Assembly: GCA_944321735.1 (NCBI GenBank) | Contig: CALUMK010000005.1 | Location: forward strand, 1-64,000 | DNA length: 64,000 nt | Source of the DNA: an uncultured Bacteroidales bacterium | Lineage (GTDB): Bacteria; Bacteroidota; Bacteroidia; Bacteroidales; P3 | Direction of reading: 5' to 3' | Shown: positions 18,249-26,367 of the stretch, in pieces | Numbering within the stretch: position 1 is the first letter of the stretch | Layout: every line of letters begins with the position of its first letter | The notes under the pieces: generated by a model | What the model was told of the DNA's origin: nothing | What the model saw: the letters and a program-made list of their open reading frames with translations, nothing else | The model's database searches: none | Made by a program: the position numbers and the translations under genes

Positions 18249-19802
18249 TTACAATTTTATTTCTTCTTCGTTCTTGTCCAAGAACTTATACTCCAAAAAG
18301 CCCAAAGCCGAACTTTCCCGTAAACCGATCCAGCGATGATACTTCGACCACCATTTGCGCTGGTAGGCCCGGAAACGACGGGTCATGTACGCATATACAT
18401 AAGGACTCAAGACAATACAGAATTGCTTGGCATTGATATCCTTGATCAAATACTCCACATCCCGGTCTATATCATCCACAATACAGATGCTTGGCCTGAT
18501 CTGCCCCGTCCCGCCGCAAGCCGGACACGTCTCCAGCACATCCACCTGGGTCTGAGGACGAACCCGTTGCCGGGTAATCTGAATAAGACCGAATTTAGTA
18601 GGCGGCAAGACCGTGTGTTTCGACGGGTCGTTTTCCATGAACTTCACCATCGCATCGTACAAAGTCTTACGATTCTGAGGCTCCCGTTGATCTATGAAGT
18701 CCACAATGACGATTCCGCCCATATCCCTGAGCCGAACCTGGCGAGCCACTTCCGCTGCCGCTTCCAAATTCACCTCCAAGGCGTTGTCCTCCTGACTCTG
18801 CTCCGCATTGACCCGATGCCCGCTGTTGACATCGATAACGTGCATGGCTTCCGTATGCTCCACTACCAAATAGGCGCCGCCACGCTTGATATTGACCACC
18901 TTGCCAAAAGAAGCCTTTACTTGCTTGGTGACCCCATAATGGTCGAATATCGGTTCTTTGTCCCGATAATGCTTGACAATATTCTTCTTTTCTGGCGCTA
19001 TTGTTTCAACATAAGCACGAATTTCCTCGTAAATCTCCTCGCTATTGGTAACAATCTGGTCAAAATCGTTCGAAAGGAAATCACGCAACAGGCTCACCGT
19101 CTTGTCCATCTCGCTGCAAACCTTGACCGGAGGCGTTACATTATGCAGATGGTTCTTGATTTGATCCCATTTGCGGAACAAAGAATCCAAGTCGGAATGC
19201 AACTCGGCCGCAGTCTTGCCCTCGGCCACGGTACGTATGATGACTCCGAAATTCTTCGGTCGCACGCTTTGCACCAAATTCTTCAACCGTTGCCGTTCAT
19301 CCGGGTTCTTGATTTTTGAAGAAATCGAAATCCTATTGGAGAATGGAATCAAAACCACATAACGGCCCGCAAACGAAATCTCGGAACTCAACCGAGGCCC
19401 TTTGGTAGAAATCGGTTCTTTCGTCACCTGAACCAAAACGAACTGGTTCTGTTTTAAAACCGAAGATATCTTGGCCGTCTTCGATAGTTCTTCCTTTAGC
19501 TTGTATTCGGATATATCAAGTTGTGCCTGATCTCCATGCAAGGCACAATTAGTAAACTTATGCAGAGCCTGAACCTGAGGACCCAAATCCAGGAAATGTA
19601 AAAAACCTTCTTTCGCAGCCCCCACATCGACAAAAGCGGCATTGAGCCCCGGCATCACCTTTCTGACCCTGCCCAAGAAAATGTCGCCTACCGAATGCTG
19701 GGTATTATTTTTTTCTCTGTGAAGCTCGACAAGAACCTTATCCTCAAGCAGCGCAATCACCGTCTCCTGAGGCGTCGAGTTCACAATCAACTCTTTATTC
19801 AC
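18249..19802 (-). CDS. rng: Ribonuclease E/G family protein (RNase G)
   Basis: The 517-residue protein has an N-terminal S1 domain (about 38-125), the catalytic DNase I-like region with HVIDVNSG and GGIVIVDFIDQ (metal-binding aspartates), and the zinc-link motif CPACGGTG. There is no long C-terminal scaffold, so it is RNase G-like rather than RNase E-like. It processes rRNA and mRNA 5' ends in the cytoplasm. The initiator appears to be GTG at 19802, the only start before the conserved NKELIVNSTP. It follows HU at a 241-bp distance and heads the rluA-gtrA cluster; gene order HU-rng is common in Bacteroidales. Confidence 0.96.
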   Translation of the reverse strand: MNKELIVNSTPQETVIALLEDKVLVELHREKNNTQHSVGDIFLGRVRKVMPGLNAAFVDVGAAKEGFLHFLDLGPQVQALHKFTNCALHGDQAQLDISEYKLKEELSKTAKISSVLKQNQFVLVQVTKEPISTKGPRLSSEISFAGRYVVLIPFSNRISISSKIKNPDERQRLKNLVQSVRPKNFGVIIRTVAEGKTAAELHSDLDSLFRKWDQIKNHLHNVTPPVKVCSEMDKTVSLLRDFLSNDFDQIVTNSEEIYEEIRAYVETIAPEKKNIVKHYRDKEPIFDHYGVTKQVKASFGKVVNIKRGGAYLVVEHTEAMHVIDVNSGHRVNAEQSQEDNALEVNLEAAAEVARQVRLRDMGGIVIVDFIDQREPQNRKTLYDAMVKFMENDPSKHTVLPPTKFGLIQITRQRVRPQTQVDVLETCPACGGTGQIRPSICIVDDIDRDVEYLIKDINAKQFCIVLSPYVYAYMTRRFRAYQRKWWSKYHRWIGLRESSALGFLEYKFLDKNEEEIKL

Positions 19803-20043
19803 TCGTTGAATTTAAAGCGTGTTCTATAAATTAAGTTCAAAAACTTTCAATCAAGATTGCCTTCCCCTTGCTTCCATAAATGAACACAGGGTTCGCCCGG
19901 ATCTCGCCAGCCAATGAATGGAGCGCAAGCATCCACGACAAACCCAGTGCCCTGAAATCAGCAATCTGTTGCCGGGAGCGCCCCATCTTGCCAAAGGAAT
20001 GTTCTTGACACTCCGCAAGAGCGCGCCCCACCGGACCAAAGGC

Positions 20044-20328
20044 TTACTTTACTTCTTTTCTAACAGCTTCCACAAAGGGTTTGGCCGGCTTGAAAGCGGG
20101 AATATTATGAGCCGGAACAATCATCGTCTTGTTCTGCGTGATATTGCGAGCCGTCTTCTGGGCACGTTTCTTGATGATGAAACTGCCGAATCCTCGCAAA
20201 TACACATTATTCCCCTTCACCATGTTTTCCTTGATGACTTCCATCATAGTCTCAACGGTAGCCAAAACGGTAACTCTTTCAATTCCTGTCTTGTTAGCAA
20301 TTTCTGCTACTACTTCTGCCTTTGTCAT
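20044..20328 (-). CDS. HU-family DNA-binding protein
   Basis: The 94-residue protein is the standard HU length, with the N-terminal helical dimerisation part and the beta-arm signature GFGSFIIKKRAQKTARN followed by the conserved proline-containing arm end. It bends and compacts DNA as a dimer in the nucleoid. Transcribed leftward from a good -7 box 44 bp upstream (20373-20380). The 241 bp between HU and rng (19803-20043) holds no credible gene. Confidence 0.97.
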   Translation of the reverse strand: MTKAEVVAEIANKTGIERVTVLATVETMMEVIKENMVKGNNVYLRGFGSFIIKKRAQKTARNITQNKTMIVPAHNIPAFKPAKPFVEAVRKEVK

Positions 20329-20372
20329 GTCTTTATATTTTAAAGTTCAAAAATACAATCGCAAACAGGCGG

Positions 20373-20402
20373 CAAAGATAATATTTTTCTCCCACATCCG
20401 AA
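20373..20402 (-). promoter_or_regulatory. Promoter of the HU gene
   Basis: Read leftward, TATCTTTG (20380-20373) matches the Bacteroidota -7 element TAnnTTTG. TTTCG, a near-match to the -33 TTTG, lies 18 bp upstream. The leader to the HU ATG is about 40 nt. Confidence 0.6.
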
Positions 20403-20499
20403 AAAGGGGATTTCATGTAATTTTGTCGTTCAGTCCATATTAGCTTCCCGGCATCCGAATGCCTGAAAGCAAGAACGGCTCACTACAAAACACACCGCT

Positions 20500-21693
20500 G
20501 TGAATTTTTGCAAAGAACTGATTGATTGGTACGAGACCTATCGAAGGGACTTGCCTTGGCGACGCACCGAAGACCCCTACCGCATCTGGCTTTCCGAAAC
20601 CATCCTCCAACAGACCCGGGTCGCCCAAGGCCTGCCTTATTACGAACGCTTCATCGCCCGATTCCCCTCGATCCGGGACTTAGCCTTGGCCGATGAGACA
20701 GAGGTACTGAAACTGTGGCAAGGACTGGGCTACTATTCCCGGGCGCGAAACCTGCACAAGGCCGCGCAAATCATCCACGCGCAATATCAAGACCGCTTTC
20801 CGGAAGATTACGCCTCAATCCGCGCCCTGCCGGGAATCGGGGATTACACGGCAGCGGCCATAGCCTCCTTCTCCTATAACCTCTGCTATCCTGTCATGGA
20901 CGGCAATGTCATCAGGGTCATGAGCCGGATACACGGTATTTTCGAAGAAGCGGCAAGCCAAGCCTGCCGCCGACAGATCATGGCATTGCTGCGCCAAGCC
21001 ATCGAGCCTGCACAATCCGGCAAGTTCAATCAGGCCATCATGGAATTCGGCGCCTTGGCTTGCAGGCCGCTGAATCCTGTCTGCCAAGAAAACAAGACGG
21101 AATCCGAGCGCAAAATGGGACTCGCCGGCAAAACGAAACGGACAAACCGCCAAAGGTCGCTGTTCGAAGAAAGGGCGCAAGGCAAGGAGAACGAGCCATG
21201 CCAATGCCCATTCCGGCAAGAATGCTACGCCTTTCGCCACGGGGTCATCGACCAGCTGCCTGTCAAGAAAAAAAAAGAGGCATTGCCTGTTTACGAACTG
21301 CATTACCTTCTAATCGGCGACAAAAACGGTCTCTGGGTTCACAAAAGAGGATACAACGACCTCTGGCGGGGAATGTTCGACCTGCCCGGCCTGCCGGAAC
21401 GATACTGGAAAAAGGACGAAAGCAGCGAAGCGGTAGCCGCCGAAAATGTGCCGGGGATAGAATTCCTGAAACATTACACGCAAGTGCTCAGCCATCGCCG
21501 GCTTCGTGTCTTTTTCTATAAAGCCGAACCCGGTTCAAGCATCGGCAAGGAAGCGGTATCGGAACAGGAAGGATGCCGGAAAATTAGCTGGGCCGACTTA
21601 AGCCAAATAGCCGTACCCAAGAACATAGAGAAGTTTTTCGAGGACTTCAACCTGACAAGCTCTCGCTCCGAGCCATCGCTTAAGATTTTTTAA
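20500..21693 (+). CDS. mutY: A/G-specific adenine glycosylase MutY
   Basis: The 397-residue enzyme removes adenine mispaired with 8-oxoguanine. Visible features are the catalytic-pocket SETILQQTRV, the helix-hairpin-helix LPGIGDYTAAAI, the catalytic Asp in VMDGNVIRV and a C-terminal NUDIX-like domain (about 260-390) for 8-oxoG recognition. The iron-sulfur loop is odd: C188-X6-C195 and C236-X5-C242 keep normal spacing, but 40 residues separate the second and third cysteines where two are usual. The insert is charged and ends EPCQ, adding an extra Cys at 234. Translation starts at GTG (20500), since a stop lies upstream and no ATG is available. Confidence 0.95.
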   Translation: MNFCKELIDWYETYRRDLPWRRTEDPYRIWLSETILQQTRVAQGLPYYERFIARFPSIRDLALADETEVLKLWQGLGYYSRARNLHKAAQIIHAQYQDRFPEDYASIRALPGIGDYTAAAIASFSYNLCYPVMDGNVIRVMSRIHGIFEEAASQACRRQIMALLRQAIEPAQSGKFNQAIMEFGALACRPLNPVCQENKTESERKMGLAGKTKRTNRQRSLFEERAQGKENEPCQCPFRQECYAFRHGVIDQLPVKKKKEALPVYELHYLLIGDKNGLWVHKRGYNDLWRGMFDLPGLPERYWKKDESSEAVAAENVPGIEFLKHYTQVLSHRRLRVFFYKAEPGSSIGKEAVSEQEGCRKISWADLSQIAVPKNIEKFFEDFNLTSSRSEPSLKIF

Positions 21694-21701
21694 CAAAAAA
21701 A

Positions 21702-21738
21702 AGTTCGATAAAATCGATTTCGGGCGTATTATAAGAAA
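21702..21738 (+). promoter_or_regulatory. Conserved motif upstream of ssb, shared with the comEA-like gene
   Basis: AGTTCGATAAAATCGATTTC continues into GGGCG and then TATTATAAG. The same 24-bp motif with two differences lies at 33881-33904 ahead of the comEA-like gene. It ends about 115 bp before the ssb start, almost the same distance as at the second site. The core CGATAAAATCG is palindromic. A transcription factor site or specialised promoter is inferred. Confidence 0.55.
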
Positions 21739-21839
21739 AGACCGACCTGCCCCAAGGGAAAAGAGGTTCTTCAATCTAAATCCCTGAGCAGCCCGGCCTT
21801 TCAGAACCAAATTTTACAAACCCTTTAAACCGACCGAAA

Positions 21840-22277
21840 ATGAGTGGAGTAAACAAAGTAATCCTGATCGGGAACTTGGGAAGAGACCCCGAAGTGTTCA
21901 CCTTCGACAACGGGAACAAGAAGGTACGCCTGGCCGTGGCTACGACCGAAACCTACCGGAACAAGCAAAACGAGAAAGTGGAGCATACCGAATGGCATAT
22001 CGTCGTCTTGTTCAGAGGCTTGGCCGAAGTTGCCGCCAAATACCTCAAAAAAGGGAATCCTGTCTATGTGGAAGGGCGCTTGCGAACCCGGAACTGGGAG
22101 GAAAACGGGCTCAAACGCTACGTTACCGAAGTCGAAGCCCAGAACCTGATCATGCTGGGAGGCAAACGAAACGAAGCCCCCACCGTAATCCAGGGAGTGG
22201 AAGCCATGCCCAAAGTCCCGGAAAAATTAGAAAACGAGCCGGAGTACAATCCGGAAGACGACCCGACCCCGTTCTAA
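21840..22277 (+). CDS. ssb: Single-stranded DNA-binding protein
   Basis: The 145-residue protein opens with the OB-fold signature SGVNKVILIGNLGRDPE and contains VYVEGRLRTRNWEENG. It coats single-stranded DNA during replication and repair. The C-terminus is acidic and ends EYNPEDDPTPF, the partner-binding tip of SSB proteins, so the gene is complete. It lies rightward after mutY with its own upstream motif at 21702-21738. A GC-rich hairpin follows at 22310-22341. Confidence 0.97.
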   Translation: MSGVNKVILIGNLGRDPEVFTFDNGNKKVRLAVATTETYRNKQNEKVEHTEWHIVVLFRGLAEVAAKYLKKGNPVYVEGRLRTRNWEENGLKRYVTEVEAQNLIMLGGKRNEAPTVIQGVEAMPKVPEKLENEPEYNPEDDPTPF

Positions 22278-22309
22278 GAGGAGGCTCCGAGCCGGCCCTA
22301 AACAGAAAA

Positions 22310-22341
22310 AGGGGTGTCGGGAATTGGAATCCGGCACCCCT
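22310..22341 (+). terminator. Hairpin after ssb, probable terminator
   Basis: AGGGGTG pairs with CACCCCT, with inner CGG/CCG pairing. It lies 32 bp after the ssb stop. No clear T-run follows, so confidence is moderate. The genes on either side are convergent, so it could act in both directions. Confidence 0.55.
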
Positions 22342-22378
22342 GGCAATAAAGCCCTCAGCTACGCAGGACACAGACTGC

Positions 22379-23332
22379 CTATTCACCCCATGCGAGAGGA
22401 TGGCATACCGTCTTCTCGTTCAATCTGCGAATCGGCAAGGTCTGGGTAGAAAAAGCGGAGTGTATCGCATGATTAATAATAGCCCCGCCGCCTTCTTTCC
22501 ACTTGCCATCCCGCTCCGTCCTTACCGACCAGAATTGATTAAACCCAAATCGGTCATTAGACTCGCCGAGTCCGTTTTTGATTGGGAAAGTGAGGCTTTC
22601 GGGCATCTTGCCCGCTTCTGTCCGCATCTTGCTCCTCGCTACGCCTCGACGTAGCCCGCTACGCCTTCGGCTAAGCGAGAAGCATGCTGCATGACACAAG
22701 CGGGCAATCTCCCCAAAGTCTAATGACCGATTTGGGTTAAAAGCATTGACCTCGCCTTCGGTTGGCGACCGCTTGAGTTCGGATCCCCCGGTGGAAGCAA
22801 TGACCTTGCTGCCTTCCATAATGGCCACAGCTGTTATTTTCTCCGCAGGCGAGTTGACCGTTTCATCGAAAAACTTGACCAGAACGTAATTTTTTGTATT
22901 AAGCAAGCCGCCTGTCGCGGCAGCATGGTCTCCCCTCTTGTAATAATAATCCTTGGATTTGCCGAAAATCACATCCACAATCCCGTCGCACTCGTTTTCC
23001 AGCGCCATGGCATAATACCAGTATTCATCTTTTGAATCCTCACAAACAATATACTCCTGTTGGGAAGTTTCCAAGGCATAGCCAATGTCCGCCGGGGCAT
23101 ACTTGTTGGCCATCATCGGATAATAAATCCTGAGAGTGGTCGGATTCCGGGGATCGGCAGCCACGAAAGGCTGGGGTTCGCCATTTTTATGCCCGTTCGT
23201 GCCGAATTTCATCATGATGTCCGGTTCCGGTTCGGCGGAATCCTTGCCGTCATCCGGGTCGTTGTTGCAAGCCGTCATGGCAAAAGCCGTAAACGCCGAC
23301 AAAAGCAAAAGAAAGAATAGACAGGAAAACAC
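22379..23332 (-). CDS. Lipoprotein carrying an in-frame miniature-element insertion
   Basis: The 317-residue product begins with a lipoprotein signal peptide whose lipobox is AMTAC (Cys 22), followed by an acidic linker. The start is GTG at 23332; a TGA lies four codons upstream and no ATG is available. Residues about 198-263 are encoded by miniature element copy B (22544-22736 plus one TTAAA). The element and duplication add 198 bp, exactly 66 codons, so the frame is kept. Removing it restores NAF-NQFW and a protein of about 251 residues. The domain before the insertion is beta-rich with no family I recognise. The product may be altered or non-functional. Confidence 0.65.
   Translation of the reverse strand: MFSCLFFLLLLSAFTAFAMTACNNDPDDGKDSAEPEPDIMMKFGTNGHKNGEPQPFVAADPRNPTTLRIYYPMMANKYAPADIGYALETSQQEYIVCEDSKDEYWYYAMALENECDGIVDVIFGKSKDYYYKRGDHAAATGGLLNTKNYVLVKFFDETVNSPAEKITAVAIMEGSKVIASTGGSELKRSPTEGEVNAFNPNRSLDFGEIARLCHAACFSLSRRRSGLRRGVARSKMRTEAGKMPESLTFPIKNGLGESNDRFGFNQFWSVRTERDGKWKEGGGAIINHAIHSAFSTQTLPIRRLNEKTVCHPLAWGE
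22544..22736 (-). mobile_element. Miniature inverted-repeat element, copy B (193 bp)
   Basis: The element has the same perfect 20-bp ends as copy A (CCCAAATCGGTCATTAGACT and its complement) and is flanked by TTAAA at 22539-22543 and 22737-22741. Relative to copy A it is inverted. The left and middle parts are nearly identical; the segment near 22575-22610 differs. It lies inside the lipoprotein gene. Confidence 0.8.
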
Positions 23333-23419
23333 AGAAAAGAATCATTTACAATAGAAATCGATTTTTACAGACATCGATTTTCAACCCACAAAGCCCGAAC
23401 TCAAGACAAAACCCGAATA

Positions 23420-24658
23420 CTACTCGGCGGCTGATGAACGGAAATACAAAGAAGGTATAGTGCCGGTATATTTGCGGAAATAACGCAAAGCGGTTGTCTT
23501 GGACCGAAACCCCACTTCCGCAAAAGTATCTTCCACGTTAAGACCGGGATCTGCCTCAAACCGCTTGACAAACTCCATGATACGGCGACGATTCAGATAT
23601 TCTCTGCAAGACTCATAGCCCGCCTCCTGCATCATCTGACCAATCTTCGTGCGATTGGTATGCAACAGCTTGGCCAAACCCGTCAAATCCATTTCGGGGT
23701 CACGCCAAATCTGCTTAGCGTCCATCAGATGCTCCAGCTTGACCATAAGAGGGTCAAGCACCGACTGAACCGCACCACCCTTTGACGACCCTCCTTCCCG
23801 CACACCGGCAAGCCCGCTTTCTTCTTTTGGGTTTTGACACGCAAGCGCAGGCGAAATATCTTCCCGAGCAGCATCTTCCACCACAGGTTCCGCAGCCACG
23901 AATCCAAAACTTTCCTCACTTTCAAATGCAGCCTGTTCCGTCTCTAAGGACTCCTCATTTTGCGGCAACGCGGATTGCGCCGCCACAGCCGGAAAACGCA
24001 TATACAATTCCTGATAGGTCACAAACAAGCCGAAACAAATCAGCAGGATCATATGAATATTGCTCAAGGCCTCCGAACCTGTCAAAACAACCCCGTAATA
24101 CAGGAAAGAGACCGGCTGTATCAATAACACGTAACGCAAGACAAGCCGGTTTATAGTGTCCTTCCTCATCCAGACATAAGGCATAAAAAACAGCATGGTT
24201 CCATACGGGACTATGCAGAGGGACAAAACGACCAAACGGCTCCATACCTCAAATTCGCCAATCCGTCGGCAAATCTCTTCGAACGAATCCAAATTCGAAA
24301 AAGAAGGCTGCAAACCGACAATCAAGGCCCCCAGCAGCACAGGCGGCCCTATGAACAAGACCAGTTTCTTCAAGGTAAACCAACTGGGTTTGAGCACTTC
24401 TATAGGGTACAGGAAAAAAGCTATGGTCACCAGAAGATAGATATACAACCCCACCGGCGACAAGGCCGAACTGGCAAGAGGATGCTCCATCATCTTGCAG
24501 ACAACAATCCACGCAGCAACAGAAAAACCAAGAAAAAACCAGGTAGCGCCAAGAAGCAAGCGCGCCCGATCCGCTTCCGCACGACGAAGCCACAACAATA
24601 GTCCGCACAAAGCAAACGCGCAGACAGCAAAGAGGAGCAAAAAGATCGACAATGCCAT
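23420..24658 (-). CDS. Integral-membrane AraC-type transcriptional regulator
   Basis: The 412-residue protein has about seven hydrophobic helices (residues 1-225), an acidic, Ala-rich linker and an AraC-type HTH domain (about 300-405) with LAKLLHTNRTKIGQMM, and the second-helix pattern FAEVGFRSKTTALRYFRKYTG. Membrane-embedded AraC regulators of this layout occur in Bacteroidota and probably sense membrane or extracellular signals. The start was placed at the ATG 24658 because an extended frame would need TTG at 24688. Its leader runs into the branched inverted-repeat structure at 24710-24830. The lipoprotein gene lies downstream in the same direction and could be a target. Confidence 0.8.
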   Translation of the reverse strand: MALSIFLLLFAVCAFALCGLLLWLRRAEADRARLLLGATWFFLGFSVAAWIVVCKMMEHPLASSALSPVGLYIYLLVTIAFFLYPIEVLKPSWFTLKKLVLFIGPPVLLGALIVGLQPSFSNLDSFEEICRRIGEFEVWSRLVVLSLCIVPYGTMLFFMPYVWMRKDTINRLVLRYVLLIQPVSFLYYGVVLTGSEALSNIHMILLICFGLFVTYQELYMRFPAVAAQSALPQNEESLETEQAAFESEESFGFVAAEPVVEDAAREDISPALACQNPKEESGLAGVREGGSSKGGAVQSVLDPLMVKLEHLMDAKQIWRDPEMDLTGLAKLLHTNRTKIGQMMQEAGYESCREYLNRRRIMEFVKRFEADPGLNVEDTFAEVGFRSKTTALRYFRKYTGTIPSLYFRSSAAE

Positions 24659-24709
24659 ATTCGCAATTTGGTTTGAACACTTTGTCAAGCCGCTCGCCGC
24701 GGGGCCCCT

Positions 24710-24830
24710 GCAACATCGCTGCCAGGCCGAAGGCCTGGGCGGATAGAAGAAAAGCCCCGCTTGAAAACAAGTTTTCAGCGGGGCTTTCTTCTATCTGCAC
24801 CGGGTGCTACGCACCCGGCAGCGATGTTGC
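24710..24830 (-). ncRNA. Branched inverted-repeat structure 3' of tRNA-Ser
   Basis: A perfect 14-bp outer inverted repeat GCAACATCGCTGCC (24710-24723) / GGCAGCGATGTTGC (24817-24830) encloses three hairpins. These are CCAGGCC-GAA-GGCCTGG (24722-24738), a roughly 25-bp arm around GCCCCGC/GCGGGGC (24743-24795) and CCGGGTGC-TAC-GCACCCGG (24800-24818). The central arm followed by TTTTCTTCT could terminate the tRNA transcript. The whole could also be a foldback element inserted at the tRNA 3' end, or a structured leader of the AraC regulator. Confidence 0.5.
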
Positions 24831-24916
24831 GGAAAGAGAGGGATTCGAACCCTCGGTACCCGAAAGGATACAACGGTTTTCGAGACCGTCCCGATCGACC
24901 ACTCCGGCATCTTTCC
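24830..24916 (-). tRNA. tRNA-Ser (anticodon CGA)
   Basis: The leftward strand gives an 87-nt type II tRNA with acceptor GGAAAGA/TCTTTCC, a long variable arm, T-arm GGTTCGAATCC and anticodon loop CTCGAAA, reading UCG codons. CCA is not encoded. The 3' discriminator base coincides with the first base of the adjacent inverted repeat. Confidence 0.95.
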
Positions 24917-25008
24917 TTGCAATCGTCAAAAATGATTTTTCGCTACCCTGTGCGCTCGCGTGCTTAATCTGCCGCCAAAACTGAAAGCAGAACCAGAACT
25001 TATTGAAA

Positions 25009-25037
25009 AGTGGAGCCTACTCTCCGTAAACTCCACT
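25009..25037 (-). terminator. Hairpin downstream of tRNA-Lys
   Basis: Read leftward, AGTGGAG pairs with CTCCACT and is followed by TTTTC. It lies 30 bp past the tRNA-Lys 3' end and is a plausible terminator. The rest of 24917-25066 has no other feature. Confidence 0.5.
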
Positions 25038-25066
25038 TCCCTTCAGCGAGAACCATTCTCAATTGG

Positions 25067-25139
25067 TGGTCACGCTGGGATTCGAACCCAGGGCCCCATC
25101 CTTAAAAGGGATGTGCTCTACCGGCTGAGCTACGTGACC
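25067..25139 (-). tRNA. tRNA-Lys (anticodon TTT)
   Basis: A 73-nt cloverleaf with acceptor GGTCACG/CGTGACC, D-arm GCTCAGCCGGTAGAGC, T-arm GGTTCGAATCC and anticodon loop CTTTTAA. The discriminator base is A, and CCA is not encoded. Confidence 0.96.
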
Positions 25140-25220
25140 TCCGGAAACAATATATGTTGGTTTTACCCAAGAGCTCTCCGGCATACCGATTCTACGCCCG
25201 GGTTTCACCGGAAAGGGCTG

Positions 25221-25252
25221 CAAAGGTAGATATTTTTTTGAAAACTGCAAAA
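25221..25252 (-). promoter_or_regulatory. Promoter of tRNA-Lys
   Basis: Read leftward, TTTTG (25252-25248) is followed after 19 bp by TACCTTTG (25228-25221), an exact Bacteroidota -33/-7 pair. It lies about 80 bp upstream of the tRNA. The remaining 25253-25403 is C/A-rich with no gene seen. Confidence 0.75.
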
Positions 25253-25403
25253 CACTTCCCGATTTTCAGCTTTCTTTTCAGCCATTTTCCCCGCTTCCAT
25301 GCCCAAAAACCACTCAAACACCCCTATTCATCCACTCCAAAAGCCCCCAAATCCATGCCCGCCACACAAAAACACTCCAACGCTAATGAACCTCAAACCC
25401 ACA

Positions 25404-26296
25404 CTAACGTCCCGCCTTGACAAACTTCAAGCAGACCTCCTTCCCGTTGCATAAACGCACACGAAACAGATACAAGCCATCCGCCCAGTCCTCCATCGGC
25501 ATTTCTATCCACGTCCCGGACAAATCCGACAAAGAAAACACCAAAACACCCCGCATGTCGAACACCTGCACATCCTTCAAAAGCGCATTGGAAACCAACA
25601 AAAGGCTTTTCCCTTGCCGAACCAATGAAACCTGCCCGCCCGAAGCCGCATCACCTTCTTCCAAGCCAAGCTTATCCGGTACAACCTGCAAATTATCAAC
25701 CATCAAACAGACATTCGTCCGTGGGTCGCCCGTATACCGCACAGCCACATCCCCGGCATGGATTTCGGCACTGTGACCCAGATTAGCCCTTACCGCCAAA
25801 GCGACTCCCTGCACAGCAGCCAACACCGAATCCATGTCACGCAGACCCAAACCGATTCCCTCCACCGGCAAACGCCCTCTGTCGGCAACCTGAACATAGT
25901 ATTCCTTGGCATCTCTCCGGTAGGCGGATATGAGATCTTTAAATAACAGCTCAGATAATGAAGGCCTTCTCCGAAAACCAAAGGTTTCGAAATCAGCCAA
26001 TCATCATTCCTCCCGGCAAAAACACTGCTGAACACTCCTCCCATCCGGCCGTCAGGTCCCTGTACCCAATCCGCCCATGCCCATGTCTGAGCATCCCCGT
26101 TTGCATTAAGAACAGTCCATTCATTTTCAAAACTTTCCAAAGATGAAAAATTCCACACATACGGCAAAGCCAAGGTATCCCCCTCGGATGCGGAAAGAGG
26201 AGGCCACGCACCAAATCCAATCCGCAGCAACAGCAAAACCAGCATCCTACAAAAGCTTTTCCGAGCCTGGAAATTCCTAAGAAACACACTAAGCAT
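25404..26296 (-). pseudogene. Frameshifted secreted choice-of-anchor J protein with T9SS-like C-terminus
   Basis: From ATG 26296 the first frame gives a signal peptide and a jelly-roll adhesin segment with YVWNFSSLESFENEW and NDDWLISKPL. Just after CYLKIS (about 25930) the coding continues in another frame as AYRRDAKEYYVQVADRG down to a sorting-domain-like end, VQVFDMRGVLVFSL and DGLYLFRVRL. The two parts together make about 297 residues with a sensible domain order, so a single indel broke the gene, or the assembly has a one-base error there. It is divergent from the TPR-LuxR gene, with 71 bp between them. Confidence 0.7.
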
Positions 26297-26333
26297 ATAT
26301 CCTTTCCTTACAGCTTTTCCACATAGACCGTCC

Positions 26334-26363
26334 TTGGCACATCAGACATTTTTCGTATTTTTG
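26334..26363 (+). promoter_or_regulatory. Promoter of the TPR-LuxR gene, probably leaderless
   Basis: TTG (26334-26336) and TATTTTTG (26356-26363) are 19 bp apart, a full Bacteroidota promoter match. The initiator ATG at 26368 begins only five bases after the -7 box, so the transcript would start at or next to the start codon. Confidence 0.6.
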
Positions 26364-26367
26364 CCGC

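Noticed and set aside
19851..20039. 62-codon frame between rng and HU
   Set aside because: Composition is non-protein-like, and no conserved features are visible.
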